Shown here piece after piece: positions 34,363 through 43,475 of a stretch of DNA of 64,000 nucleotides. Positions within the stretch are counted from its first letter, which is position 1. Each line of letters begins with the position of its first letter. This stretch comes from Gemmatimonadota bacterium (GTDB lineage Bacteria; Gemmatimonadota; Gemmatimonadetes; Gemmatimonadales; GWC2-71-9), in NCBI GenBank assembly GCA_003220935.1, contig QHTT01000074.1:1-64000 (forward strand), in the 5' to 3' direction. A program made the position numbers and the translations under genes. The notes beneath the pieces are model-generated. The model was not told the origin of the DNA. It did not search any database and saw only the letters and a program-made list of their open reading frames with translations.

Positions 34363-35095
34363 CCCGGCGGCTGCTCAGGCGCGGGCCGCCGCCCCCGCTT
34401 CCCCCGCTCCTAAGGCGCTCCGATTCGATCTAGCGGCCATCCCCGCCACGCGCGACTCGTTTGTTTTCTTTCTCAAGGGGGCCGAACGGGGGTATGCGGT
34501 GTGGCAGTACGAGATCCGCCAGCTCGAAACGATCCAGGAAATCCTCTACACCGCGCATTCCGAGTTTCGACCGGTGGAGGAGGAGCGGCTGCGGGTCGTG
34601 CTGAACCGACTCACGGGCGAGCCGATCGCCACGTTCCACCATATCGATCTGTTCTCGCCCACGAGCGATACCGTGATGGTCGAGCACGACCTCGAGGTGA
34701 AGCGCGGGGAGATCGGCGGGCGGCGCCGCGTGGGCACGCGGAGCGGGGCGGTCAAACTCACGCCCGTGAGCCGGCCGCTGCCCCCCGGCACGGTGCTGTC
34801 CGACTACAGCCTCTTTGCCGCCGCGGTCACGAACGCTCTTCCCGGCGACTCCCTCGTGGCCCGCGCGTACAGCGAGTTCGGCGACTCGCTCGCGACGCTC
34901 AGCTTCGTGGCCGAGGCACCGGTCACGATCGAGGTGCCCGCGGGCCGGTTCGAGGTCCTGCCGCTCACGAGCGGTGGCTTCCGCGTGTTCACCACGCGCA
35001 GCGGCGTGCGCCGGGTCGTAAAGGGCGAGACGCTGGACGGCGTCTTCTCGTTCCAGCTCGCCGCGACGGGGCCCGTCGTACCGTCGCCCCAGTGA
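34331..35095 (+). CDS. Exported protein, DUF3108-like
   Basis: A 254-residue exported protein from the ATG at 34331 (signal peptide RWLCFLLLASPAAAQA). The beta-rich body includes HIDLFSPTSDTVMVEHDLEV and, near residue 205, EAPVTIEVPAGRFEVLPLTS. This resembles DUF3108-type periplasmic proteins. A closely similar VVPAGTFQAYHI segment ends the M16 peptidase at 36429-38564. The start is inside the amidohydrolase gene in another frame, so the two overlap. Function unknown, probably envelope-related. Confidence 0.65.
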   Translation: MRWLCFLLLASPAAAQARAAAPASPAPKALRFDLAAIPATRDSFVFFLKGAERGYAVWQYEIRQLETIQEILYTAHSEFRPVEEERLRVVLNRLTGEPIATFHHIDLFSPTSDTVMVEHDLEVKRGEIGGRRRVGTRSGAVKLTPVSRPLPPGTVLSDYSLFAAAVTNALPGDSLVARAYSEFGDSLATLSFVAEAPVTIEVPAGRFEVLPLTSGGFRVFTTRSGVRRVVKGETLDGVFSFQLAATGPVVPSPQ

Positions 35096-35097
35096 GC

Positions 35098-36432
35098 ATG
35101 CATTGCGTTGCGCTCGTCGCCGCGTTGCTCGCCGCGCAAGGCGGCCGCATCAGCTACGAATCCTTCGCCCTTCCCAACGGACTGCGCGTGCTGTACTCGG
35201 AGGACCACTCGACGCCGGTCGTCACGGTGGACCTGTGGTACTACACGGGCGCTCGCAACGAGCGGCCGGGCCACTCGAGTTTCGCCCATCTGTTCGAGCA
35301 CATGATGTTCCAGGGATCGGCGCACGTGAAGAAGAGCGAGCACTTCCAGCTGGTGCAGCGCGCCGGCGGCACCCTCAACGGCTCCACGCACGACGACTAC
35401 ACGAACTACTACGAAACCATCCCGTCTAACCGGTTGAACCTCGCCCTCTGGCTCGAGGCGGACCGGATGCGCTCGCTCGCCGTCACGCAAGAGAACCTCG
35501 AGAACCAGCGCGCGACGGTGAAAGAGGAAAAGCGGTTGCGCGTCGACAACCAGCCGTACGCCCCGACGTTCCGGAACGCCATCCTCTGGCCGTTCGACAG
35601 CACGACGTGCTTCGCGTACGCGCACCCAAGCATCGGCTCGATGGGCGACCTCGACGCCGCGAAGCTCGAGGACGTCAAGGAGTACTTCAAGACGTATTAC
35701 GCGCCCAACAATGCCACGCTGGTCGTGGTAGGCGACTTCCGGCCGGTCGAGCTGCGCCGGCTCGTGAATCAGTACTTCGCCGACGTTCCCAGCCAGCCGC
35801 CGCCGCCGGCCGTCAGTTGCCAATACAGGTTGGCGCCGGGCCTGGCGCGCCGCAACGTCGAAGACGAGCACGCCAACCTGGCGGCGGCCTTCCGCATCTA
35901 CCGGCTGCCGCCCCACACCGACCCCGACATTCCCGCCATCGAGCTGTTGAACGTGATCCTGGGCCAGGGCGAGAGCTCACGCCTGAACGTCGGTGTGGTC
36001 CGGCGGGACAAAGCCGCCCTGCAAGCCGGCATGTTCGCGTTGACCGAGCGACGCGGCCCCGGCGTGCTCGTCGCGTTCGGCATCGCGAACCAGGGGGTCG
36101 CCGTCCAGGCGCTGGACAGCTTAATCGGGACCCAGCTGGACAGCGTGCGTAGCAACGGCGTCACGCCGGACGAGCTGACCCGAGCGCGCAACACCTTTCG
36201 GGCGGACTTCATCCACGAGCGGGAGACGAGCTTCGGTCGGGCGGAGGCGCTGCAGCACTACAGCCTGTTTCACGGCTCGGTGGCGGAAATCAACAGCGAC
36301 CTCGACCGCTACCTCGCCGTATCCGCCGCCGACGTGCAACGCGTCGCGACCAAGTACCTGGACCCGGCAAATGGGGTGATCGTCATCGTGCGGCCGAAGG
36401 GGGCGCCGGCGGATTCGGGGGCGACGAAGTGA
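35098..36432 (+). CDS. M16 zinc peptidase, catalytically complete
   Basis: A 444-residue M16 (pitrilysin/PqqL-type) peptidase. The inverted zinc motif HxxEH is intact at HLFEHMMF (H64, E67, H68), and a downstream Glu ligand lies in NLENQRATVKEEKRL. An N-terminal hydrophobic stretch suggests export. It is followed by an M16 gene with a degenerate motif, the usual active/inactive pair that forms a two-chain protease in the periplasm. A GTG six nucleotides upstream (35092) would also give a GTGA overlap, so the exact start is unsure. Confidence 0.92.
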   Translation: MHCVALVAALLAAQGGRISYESFALPNGLRVLYSEDHSTPVVTVDLWYYTGARNERPGHSSFAHLFEHMMFQGSAHVKKSEHFQLVQRAGGTLNGSTHDDYTNYYETIPSNRLNLALWLEADRMRSLAVTQENLENQRATVKEEKRLRVDNQPYAPTFRNAILWPFDSTTCFAYAHPSIGSMGDLDAAKLEDVKEYFKTYYAPNNATLVVVGDFRPVELRRLVNQYFADVPSQPPPPAVSCQYRLAPGLARRNVEDEHANLAAAFRIYRLPPHTDPDIPAIELLNVILGQGESSRLNVGVVRRDKAALQAGMFALTERRGPGVLVAFGIANQGVAVQALDSLIGTQLDSVRSNGVTPDELTRARNTFRADFIHERETSFGRAEALQHYSLFHGSVAEINSDLDRYLAVSAADVQRVATKYLDPANGVIVIVRPKGAPADSGATK

Positions 36433-38564
36433 AGCGCCGGACAGTCGGACGGTCGGACAGTCGGACGGTGGTTCCGGTGATTCGACGCGTGGCGGTAGGC
36501 CTGGTCTTACTGTCCGTCAGCCCGACCGTCCGCCCGTCCGCCCAGAGCTTCCCCACTCAGCCCCCCCGCCCCACCCCGCTCTCCCCCGTCCGCTTCCCGC
36601 CATTCAAGGAGGCCACGCTCGCGAGCGGGCTGCAGCTCGTGGTGGTCGAGCACCATGAGCAGCCCGCGGTCTCCGTGAGCCTGAGCTTCCGCGCTGGTGG
36701 GATCTACGACCCGCCCGGGAAGGAGGGGCTGGCGGAGCTCGTTGCGGAGCTCCTCACCAAGGGGACGACGAGCCGCTCCGCCGAGCAGATGGCTGCCACG
36801 ATCGAAGGCGTGGGCGGCAGCCTCTCGGCGTCCGCCAGCGAGGATTTCCTCACCATCTCGGCCGACGCCTTGAGCGATCAGGTCGGGCTGGTGTTCGACC
36901 TGCTGGGGGACGTGGTGCGACACGCCATGTTTCCGGAGAGCGAGCTGGCGCTGGCGCGCACCCGCGCGCTCTCGGCACTGGCGCTCGAGTTGTCCCAGCC
37001 CGCGTCCGTCGCCGGCCGGATTTTCGCCAAGGAGATCTACGGCCCGAACCCGTACGGGCGCAACGGCACGCGCGAGAGCTACAACGCGGTCACGCGAGAC
37101 GACGTGGCGCAGCTCGCCGCGGACCGGCTGCGTCCGGCTGGCGCGCTGCTCGTGGTAGCGGGAGACGTCACTGAACTGCAAGTGCGCGGGCTCGTCGAGC
37201 AGGCGTTTGCGGGCTGGCGCGGCGGTCCGCCGGCTACGCGGGCGCTGCCGCCGCCTCCGGCGACGGCGGCGACCGATATCCTGCTGGTGCACCGGCCCGG
37301 ATCGACGCAGGCGAACATCGTGCTGGGCAACACCACCATCCTGGCCACGGATCCCGGCTACTACCCGGGCCGGATCGCGACCCAGGTGCTCGGCGGCGGG
37401 GCCGACTCACGGCTGTTTCTCATCCTGCGCGAGCAGAAGGGCTGGACGTACGGCGCGTACGCCAACCTGCGGCGCTACCGGGGGCTGGGATACTGGCAGG
37501 CGACCGCTGAGGTGCGCACCGAAGTCGCCGACAGCGCACTGAGCGAGCTGCTGCGTCAACTGGACCGCGTCCGGACGCAAGTTATCTCCGACTCCGAGCT
37601 CACCGCAGCGAAGGGATTCCTCGTCGGCTCCTTCCCGCTCACCATCGAGACGCCGAGCCAGATCGCTGCCCAGGTGGCCAACGCCAAGCTGCTTGGCTTG
37701 GGCGACGACTACCTGCGCCTATACCGCGAACGGTTGGCGGCCGTCACGCCCTTGGCGGCGCGCGCGGCCGCGGCCCGGCTGTACCGGCGCGGGGCGTTGA
37801 CGATCGTAGTAGTTGGCGACGCTGCGCAGCTGTATGACCGGCTCAAGGTCATTGCACCCGTCCGGCTGGTGGACGTCGACGGAAAGCCCCTTACGACTGC
37901 CGAGCTCGCCCCGAAGGCAGCGCCGGTGTCGCTCGACCCGGCTCAGTTTGCTTCGCACACAGATAGTTCGCGCGTCCTGTTCCAGGGGAATCCGGTCGGC
38001 ACGAGCGTCGCCACGGTGCGGCGCACCGGGGATTCGCTCGTCTACACCGAGCAGAGCAGCCTGGGCGCGGGCGCGTTCCAGCAGACGGTCACGCTCGTGC
38101 TCGATCCCGCGGACGGCTCGAGCCGGCGGCTCGACCGCGTGACGATCCAGCAGGGGCAGCGCAGCGAGACGCACTTGACCTACACCGGCGGCAGGGTGAA
38201 AGGGCGAAGCGCGACGCCGCAGCCGGACGGAACCACCAAGCCGTTCGACATCGACACGGTGCTGCCGCCGGGCACGATCGACGAGGACGCGGTCGCCTTC
38301 TCGGTGCCGGCGTTCCCGCTCGAGCCGGGGAAGAGCTTTGCCGTGAACTTCTTTTCGCCGAGCGAGGGCACAGTGAAGCTGCTCACGTTCAAGGTCGGAG
38401 CGCAGGAGAACGTGGTCGTGCCGGCCGGTACGTTCCAGGCATACCACATCGCCGTTACAGGGTCGCGCGTGCCGTTCGTGATGTACGTGAGCGGCACTGC
38501 GCCGCGCCGCGTCGTGAAGACGGAGTATGTCGGCCAGCCGCTCGTCGTAGAGCTCGTGAAGTAA
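36429..38564 (+). CDS. M16 peptidase-like subunit with C-terminal beta-rich domain
   Basis: A 711-residue protein. The M16 domain carries ELVAELLTKG where the active partner has the zinc motif, so it is probably the inactive chain. RLFLILREQKGWTYGAYA near 335 is the family substrate-side motif. After residue 480 there is an extra beta-rich region ending VVVPAGTFQAYHIAVTG, related to the secreted protein at 34331-35095. It starts at GTG 36429, overlapping the previous stop. The N-terminus (RRTVGRSDSRTVV) is encoded by GTCGGAC repeats, followed by a signal-like segment VAVGLVLLSVS. Confidence 0.88.
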   Translation: MKRRTVGRSDSRTVVPVIRRVAVGLVLLSVSPTVRPSAQSFPTQPPRPTPLSPVRFPPFKEATLASGLQLVVVEHHEQPAVSVSLSFRAGGIYDPPGKEGLAELVAELLTKGTTSRSAEQMAATIEGVGGSLSASASEDFLTISADALSDQVGLVFDLLGDVVRHAMFPESELALARTRALSALALELSQPASVAGRIFAKEIYGPNPYGRNGTRESYNAVTRDDVAQLAADRLRPAGALLVVAGDVTELQVRGLVEQAFAGWRGGPPATRALPPPPATAATDILLVHRPGSTQANIVLGNTTILATDPGYYPGRIATQVLGGGADSRLFLILREQKGWTYGAYANLRRYRGLGYWQATAEVRTEVADSALSELLRQLDRVRTQVISDSELTAAKGFLVGSFPLTIETPSQIAAQVANAKLLGLGDDYLRLYRERLAAVTPLAARAAAARLYRRGALTIVVVGDAAQLYDRLKVIAPVRLVDVDGKPLTTAELAPKAAPVSLDPAQFASHTDSSRVLFQGNPVGTSVATVRRTGDSLVYTEQSSLGAGAFQQTVTLVLDPADGSSRRLDRVTIQQGQRSETHLTYTGGRVKGRSATPQPDGTTKPFDIDTVLPPGTIDEDAVAFSVPAFPLEPGKSFAVNFFSPSEGTVKLLTFKVGAQENVVVPAGTFQAYHIAVTGSRVPFVMYVSGTAPRRVVKTEYVGQPLVVELVK
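36437..36540. repeat. GTCGGAC word array at the start of the inactive M16 gene
   Basis: Tandem CGGACAGTCGGACGGTCGGACAG words (36437-36468) face GTCCGCCCGTCCGCCC-type words (near 36510-36545), another inverted array like the one in radA. It encodes the N-terminal end and the signal-peptide region of the M16 protein. Confidence 0.6.
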
Positions 38565-38584
38565 CCCCCAAGCGGAGGGACGTG

Positions 38585-40015
38585 ATGCGTAACCCCGTGT
38601 ATCTGCTGGTCGCCCTGGGGATCGGCTGCGCCTCGGCGGGCGCACGCCGTACCGAGACAGCGAATCCGGCCGCTCGCCCCCCGGCGTCGGTGTCGCAGGC
38701 CGCCGCGGAGAGCGCCAGCGTCGACCGAGCGCAGTACCCGTCGACCTATCGCCGCCACCCCAATCCACCGGTGCTGATCCGGAACGCGATCGTCATGACG
38801 GCCGCGGGTCAGGAGATCCGAAACGGGTCGATCGTGCTCCAGGACGGGCGGATCGTCGCGGTCGGGGAGAAGGTGGACGCGCCGGCCGGCGCGGTGGTGG
38901 TGGACGGGACCGGGAAGTACCTCACGCCCGGCTTGATCGACGACCATTCGCACCTCGGCGTGTACGCCGCGCCCGGCACCGATGCGGAATCGGACGGCAA
39001 CGAGGCGACGAACCCCATCACGGCGGAGGTCTGGGCCGAGCACTCGTTCTGGCCCCAAGACCCGCAGATCCCGTTGGCCATCGCCGGCGGCATCACCACG
39101 ATCCAGGCGCTGCCCGGCTCGGCGAACCTGATCGGCGGCCGCAGCGCGATCCTCAAGCTCATCCCGGCGCGGACCGTGCAGGAGATGAAGTTCCCCGGGG
39201 CGCGCTACGGCCTGAAGATGGCGTGCGGAGAGAACCCGAAGCGCGTGTACGGGCGGCGCGGCGGCCCCTCCACCCGGATGGGCAACATGGCGGGCTACCG
39301 CAGTGCCTTCAGCCAGGCTGAGGCGTACCGCCGGAAGTGGGACACCTGGAACAAGGACAAGAAGGGCGATCCCCCGGAGCGTAACCTGCGGCTCGAGACG
39401 CTCGCCGAGGTGCTGCGCGGCAATATCTACGTTCAGAACCACTGCTATCGCGCCGACGAAATGGCCCAGATGGTCGATCTGGCGCACGAGTTCGGCTTCA
39501 AGATCCGGTCCTTCCACCACGCGGTCGAGTCTTACAAGATCGCGGACCTGCTCGCGAAGGAAGGGACCTCGGTGTCGGTGTGGGCCGACTGGTGGGGGTT
39601 CAAGGAAGAGGCGATGGACGGGATCCAGCAAAACGCGGCGCTCAACCAGCAAGCCGGTGGGCGGCCCCTGATTCATTCCGATAGTCCCAGCGGGATCCAG
39701 CGCTTGAACCAGGAGGCGGCGAAGGCGATGTACGCGGGTCAACGGGCCGGGATACCCATCACGCGCGATCAAGCGCTGCGCTGGATCACGGTCAATCCCG
39801 CGTGGACGCTCGGACTCGACTCGATCGTCGGCACGCTCGAGCCCGGCAAGATGGCCGACGTGGTCGTCTGGTCGGGCGACCCGTTCTCCGTCTACACGAA
39901 GGCCGTCCAGGTCTACAACGAGGGCTGGCTCGTGTACGACCGTAACGATCCGGCGCACCAGCCCCGCACCGACTTCGAGCTCGGGCAGGTGCCGGCGGCT
40001 GGCAGCGACCGATGA
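38585..40015 (+). CDS. Secreted amidohydrolase (imidazolonepropionase-like)
   Basis: A 476-residue amidohydrolase with a signal-like N-terminus and a possible lipobox (VALGIGCASAG). The catalytic barrel shows LTPGLIDDHSHLGVYAAPG near 118 (metal HxH), IQNHCYRADEMAQMVDLA-like (VQNHCYRADEMAQM) near 287, FHHAVESYK near 311 and a late HSDSPS near 362. The C-terminal small domain reads GSLEPGKMADVVVW-like GTLEPGKMADVVVWSG. GGAGGG precedes the ATG at 38585. The substrate is unknown; family members open cyclic amides or peptide derivatives. It overlaps the next amidohydrolase gene by ATGA. Confidence 0.85.
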   Translation: MRNPVYLLVALGIGCASAGARRTETANPAARPPASVSQAAAESASVDRAQYPSTYRRHPNPPVLIRNAIVMTAAGQEIRNGSIVLQDGRIVAVGEKVDAPAGAVVVDGTGKYLTPGLIDDHSHLGVYAAPGTDAESDGNEATNPITAEVWAEHSFWPQDPQIPLAIAGGITTIQALPGSANLIGGRSAILKLIPARTVQEMKFPGARYGLKMACGENPKRVYGRRGGPSTRMGNMAGYRSAFSQAEAYRRKWDTWNKDKKGDPPERNLRLETLAEVLRGNIYVQNHCYRADEMAQMVDLAHEFGFKIRSFHHAVESYKIADLLAKEGTSVSVWADWWGFKEEAMDGIQQNAALNQQAGGRPLIHSDSPSGIQRLNQEAAKAMYAGQRAGIPITRDQALRWITVNPAWTLGLDSIVGTLEPGKMADVVVWSGDPFSVYTKAVQVYNEGWLVYDRNDPAHQPRTDFELGQVPAAGSDR

Positions 40016-41220
40016 TCGCCGTTCTCCTCGCACAGACGATCGCTGTCACGGGCGGCACGGTGTACCCTGTGTCCGGCCCCAAGATCGCCAACGCGACCGT
40101 GCTGATCCGCGACGGCAAGATCGCGGCGGTCGGAACCAGCGTGGTCGTCCCGTCCGACGCCACGCGCATCGACGCGGCGGGCAAGTGGGTCACGCCGGGG
40201 CTGATCGACGGCGGCGGGCAGATGGGGCTCGTGGAGATCGGGGCGGTCGCCGGCACGCGCGATGGCAGCCTCGCCACCGACAGCGTCGCGGCTTCGTTCA
40301 ACGTCGCCGAGGGGCTCAACCCGGCGTCGGTGCTGATCCCCGTCACTCGCATCGAAGGGATTACGACGGCCCTCGCCGCTCCGGCGGGGCACCTGATCAG
40401 CGGCCAGGCCGTGCTGATCGATCTCGAGGGCGCCACCATCGAGCAGATGCTCGTCAAGTCGCCGGTGGGTCTCGTCGCCAATCTCTCCGAGGCCGCCAAA
40501 GACGAAGCCGGCGGGTCGCGAGCCGGCGTCTCGGCGCGGCTGCGCCGGTTGTTCCGCGACGCGCTCGAGTACGAGCGCCGCAAGGCCGACTTCAACCGGG
40601 CCCAGATGCAGCCGCTCGCTGCGGCAGCCCCCGACCTCGAGGCGTTGCTGCCGGTGCTGCACGGGCGGCTCCCGCTGATCGCGAATGCCGAGCGCCGCAG
40701 CGACATCGAGACCGCGCTGCGCCTGGCGAAGGAATTCCAGCTGAAGCTGATTCTGGCCGGTGCAGCCGAAGGGTGGGAGATCGCCGGCGAGATCGCGGCG
40801 GCGGGCGTGCCGGTCCTGGTGCAGCCGCTCGACAACATCCCGTCGTACGACTCGCTGGGCGTCCGGTACGAAAACGCCGCGCTGCTCGCAAAAGCCGGCG
40901 TCAAGGTGGTGCTCCTGGAGACCGACACCCACAATGCCCGCAACCTGCGCCAGCAGGCGGGGAACGCGGTCTCGTACGGCATGTCGTGGGACCAGGCGCT
41001 GCGGGCCGTGACGCTCTCCCCCTCCGAGGTGTTCGGGGTGGCGGATCGGTACGGGTCGCTCGAGCCGGGCAAGGTGGCGAACGTGGTCGTATGGTCGGGC
41101 GATCCGTTCGAGTTTACGACGGAGGTCGACCACGTGATCATCCGCGGCAAGGAAGTCCCGTTACGGAGTCGTCAGACGGAACTATTCCAGCGCTACAAGA
41201 CTCTCCCTCCGAAGTACTAG
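40012..41220 (+). CDS. Amidohydrolase-family protein
   Basis: A 402-residue amidohydrolase-like protein, paralogous to the preceding gene. It shows ITGGTVYPVSG-like VTGGTVYPVSGPKIANATVL near residue 12, WVTPGLIDGGGQMGLVEIG near 60, a helical linker near 180-215 and GSLEPGKVANVVVWSGDPFE near 350. The first metal motif (usually HxH) reads DGGGQ here, so catalytic His residues appear to be missing; it may be inactive or use another site. It starts with ATGA overlap. A bidirectional terminator follows at 41228-41258. Confidence 0.75.
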   Translation: MIAVLLAQTIAVTGGTVYPVSGPKIANATVLIRDGKIAAVGTSVVVPSDATRIDAAGKWVTPGLIDGGGQMGLVEIGAVAGTRDGSLATDSVAASFNVAEGLNPASVLIPVTRIEGITTALAAPAGHLISGQAVLIDLEGATIEQMLVKSPVGLVANLSEAAKDEAGGSRAGVSARLRRLFRDALEYERRKADFNRAQMQPLAAAAPDLEALLPVLHGRLPLIANAERRSDIETALRLAKEFQLKLILAGAAEGWEIAGEIAAAGVPVLVQPLDNIPSYDSLGVRYENAALLAKAGVKVVLLETDTHNARNLRQQAGNAVSYGMSWDQALRAVTLSPSEVFGVADRYGSLEPGKVANVVVWSGDPFEFTTEVDHVIIRGKEVPLRSRQTELFQRYKTLPPKY

Positions 41221-41227
41221 AAGCGAC

Positions 41228-41258
41228 AGGCGGCCGAGGCTCGTTGCCTCGACCGCCT
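41228..41258. terminator. Bidirectional stem-loop terminator
   Basis: AGGCGGCCGAGGC (41228-41240), loop TCGTT and GCCTCGACCGCCT (41246-41258), a 13-bp stem with one mismatch, between the convergent amidohydrolase and rpmA genes. No long T-run follows on either strand. Confidence 0.6.
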
Positions 41259-41267
41259 TGCGTTGCG

Positions 41268-41534
41268 CTATTGCGCACTCGGCACGGGATACACGCTGAC
41301 TTTGTATCGTCGCTTGTTCTTGTGTTCGAACTTCACCTGTCCGTCTATGACCGTAAACAGCGTATCATCAGACGCCCGGCGCACGTTCAAGCCGGGATGG
41401 AACTTCGTGCCGCGCTGTTTGACGATGATACTCCCCGCCGTAACGAACTCGCCGGCGAAGCGCTTCACGCCTAGATACTTGGGCCCCGAGTCGCGGCCAT
41501 TGCGGGAGGAGCCGACGCCTTTCTTGTGAGCCAT
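41268..41534 (-). CDS. rpmA: Ribosomal protein bL27
   Basis: An 88-residue L27. The N-terminus [20 protein letters not shown] and the stretch [20 protein letters not shown] are typical. It lacks the cleaved N-terminal extension found in Firmicutes. L27 lies near the peptidyl-transferase centre of the 50S subunit. It is transcribed with rplU (8-nt gap), the common rplU-rpmA pair. Confidence 0.98.
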   Translation of the reverse strand: MAHKKGVGSSRNGRDSGPKYLGVKRFAGEFVTAGSIIVKQRGTKFHPGLNVRRASDDTLFTVIDGQVKFEHKNKRRYKVSVYPVPSAQ

Positions 41535-41542
41535 GGGTTATC

Positions 41543-41863
41543 TCAGTCCTTGAGCTTCACGTCGGCGATCTTGACTTCGGTGAACGGCTGGCGGTGTCCG
41601 GCGTGACGCCGGAACCCGGTGCGGCGCGCGAACCGGTAGATCCGGATCTTCTCCCCCTTGCCGTGGCGCACTACCTCGGCCGTCACCTTCGCGCCCTTGA
41701 GGAGCGGCTTGCCGGCGTGCACATGCTTGCCGTCGCTCGCCAGTAGCACCCGGTCGAACGTCACTTTGCTCCCGGGCTCGCCTGCGAGCAGCGGGACCTT
41801 GATGCTGACGCCGGGCTCGGCCTTGAATTGCCGACTGCCGATCGCGAAAATCGCGTAGGTCAT
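41543..41863 (-). CDS. rplU: Ribosomal protein bL21
   Basis: A 106-residue L21. It starts YAIFAIGSRQFKAEPGVSIK and ends with the RNA-binding RRTGFRRHAGHRQPFTEVKI. It is part of the 50S subunit and pairs with rpmA downstream, as in most bacteria. The GGGATGC repeat array lies between its start and the RNase E/G gene, so rplU-rpmA probably has its own promoter. Confidence 0.98.
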   Translation of the reverse strand: MTYAIFAIGSRQFKAEPGVSIKVPLLAGEPGSKVTFDRVLLASDGKHVHAGKPLLKGAKVTAEVVRHGKGEKIRIYRFARRTGFRRHAGHRQPFTEVKIADVKLKD

Positions 41864-41905
41864 AGGGCGCGGAACCTAAACAGACACTTGTGGTTGGTCA
41901 AGTCG

Positions 41906-41971
41906 TGATGCGGGATGCGTGATGCGGGATGGGTGACTACGCATCCCGCATCCCCCATCTCGCATCCCGGC
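41906..41971. repeat. GGGATGC word array with inverted partner (intergenic)
   Basis: Tandem GTGATGCGGGATGC words (41906-41932) face ACGCATCCCGCATCCC words (41938-41968). It has the same unit as the array inside the uracil-DNA glycosylase gene. It lies between the start of rplU and the end of the RNase E/G gene. Confidence 0.75.
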
Positions 41972-41972
41972 C

Positions 41973-43475
41973 CTACGCCACCGCGTACTGCTCCGTCACG
42001 TCCCGGCCCGCCGGCTTGGCCATCATGCGGAACTCGTCGAGCCGCATCATCGGGTCGTCGCGCACCTCCAGCTCGAGCCCCGTCTGCTGCTCCAGTTGCC
42101 GCAGGAAGTTAGGCTCCTGTTCCACGAGATACAGCGCGACTTCGGGGTGGAGCCGTACAGCGAGCTGGCGCTCCTTGTGCTCCGCGCCGGCGCGCTTGAG
42201 CGAGCGCTCCATCCGGCGCACCACCACTTCGGGCCGAAATACGCGTCCGGTGCCATTGCACGTCGGGCACTCGGCGGTCATCGAGTGCCACAACGACGGG
42301 CGCACGCGCTGGCGCGTCATTTCGATGAGCCCGAGCTCGGAGACGGCAAATGCCTTGGTACGCGCGCGGTCGCGGCCCAAGTGCGCGCGCAGCTCTTGCA
42401 GCACCTTGTCGCGGTTGCCGCGTGACTCCATGTCGATGAAGTCCACCACAATGATCCCGCCGATGTCCCGCAGCCGGAGCTGGCGGGCCACTTCCCGGGC
42501 CGCCTCGAGGTTTGTCTTCAGGATGGTGCTCTCGGGGTCCTTCTTCCCCGTGTAGCGGCCCGTATTCACATCGATCGAGGTCAACGCCTCCGTCGGCTGG
42601 ATGATGAGGTAACCACCGGTGGGCAGCTCCACGCGCGGGAGGAAGAGCTTGCGGACCTCCGCCTCGATGTCGTACTCGTCGAACAGCGGCGCCTCCGCAT
42701 TGTACAGCTTCACCCGTTCGATCAGGTCGGGATCGATCTGCTTCAGGTACTGCACGATCTCGTTGTGGAGCATCTTCGAGTCGACCAGCAGCGAGTCGAC
42801 CTTGTCGCTGAACAGGTCGCGGATGATGCCCCGGGTGAGGCTGGTTTCACGCTGCAGCAGCGCCGGCGCGCGCACCGAACTGGATTTGCGCTTGATCTTT
42901 TTCCACAGCCCGTGGAGGTGATCGATCTCGCGCTTGCAACTTTGCTCCGTCAGGTCTTCGGCCACCGTTCGGATGATCCACCCGCCCGAGTCCTTGGGGA
43001 CCAGCTTGCCGACCATCTCACGGAGCTTAGCACGCTGGTCGCGGTTCTCGATCTTGCGGGAGACGCCGACTCGGGAGGCGAACGGCATGTAGACGAGAAA
43101 CCGACCGGCGAGCGACACCTGCGCGGTGACGCGCGGTCCCTTGGTGCCGATGGGTTCCTTGATGACCTGGACGAGCTTGGCTTGCCCCTTCTTCAGCTCC
43201 TCGGCGACGTTCGGCAAGCGGCGCCGTGACCGGCCGCTGCTCCCTCCCCCCCCCCCCTCCCCCCCCCCCTGGAGAAACGCGCTCTTTTCCGTCCCGATGT
43301 TGACGAAGGCGGCTTGAATGCCGGGCAGGACCGCGTCCACGGTGCCGAGGTAGATGTCGCCCACCATGCGGCGGGTGTTGGGACGATCCACCAGGAGTTC
43401 AACAAGGCGGTCGTCCTCCAGGATGGCCACGCGGGTCTCGCGCGGACTCCCGCTGATGAGTATTTCCCGTTTCAA
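41973..43475 (-). CDS. rng: Ribonuclease E/G
   Basis: A 500-residue RNase G-like protein from TTG 43475, the codon that aligns with the family start (LKREILISGSPRETRVAILE). It has an S1 domain with VGDIYLGTVDAVLPGIQAAFVNIG near residue 37, then catalytic-domain motifs IIVVDFIDMESRGNRDKVL near 350 and CPTCNGTGR (zinc link) near 413. It matures rRNA and degrades mRNA. A poly-G coding tract (C12-T-C11 on the plus strand, 43246-43269) makes the loop GGGEGGGGG near residue 70 and could slip. The TTG start is unusual but well supported. Confidence 0.93.
   Translation of the reverse strand: MKREILISGSPRETRVAILEDDRLVELLVDRPNTRRMVGDIYLGTVDAVLPGIQAAFVNIGTEKSAFLQGGGEGGGGGSSGRSRRRLPNVAEELKKGQAKLVQVIKEPIGTKGPRVTAQVSLAGRFLVYMPFASRVGVSRKIENRDQRAKLREMVGKLVPKDSGGWIIRTVAEDLTEQSCKREIDHLHGLWKKIKRKSSSVRAPALLQRETSLTRGIIRDLFSDKVDSLLVDSKMLHNEIVQYLKQIDPDLIERVKLYNAEAPLFDEYDIEAEVRKLFLPRVELPTGGYLIIQPTEALTSIDVNTGRYTGKKDPESTILKTNLEAAREVARQLRLRDIGGIIVVDFIDMESRGNRDKVLQELRAHLGRDRARTKAFAVSELGLIEMTRQRVRPSLWHSMTAECPTCNGTGRVFRPEVVVRRMERSLKRAGAEHKERQLAVRLHPEVALYLVEQEPNFLRQLEQQTGLELEVRDDPMMRLDEFRMMAKPAGRDVTEQYAVA
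43246..43269. repeat. Homopolymer C12-T-C11 tract inside rng
   Basis: Twelve Cs, a T and eleven Cs on the plus strand, read in rng as a glycine-rich loop. Tracts this long are slippage-prone, and one base gained or lost would truncate the enzyme. Length variation could also be sequencing error. Confidence 0.85.
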
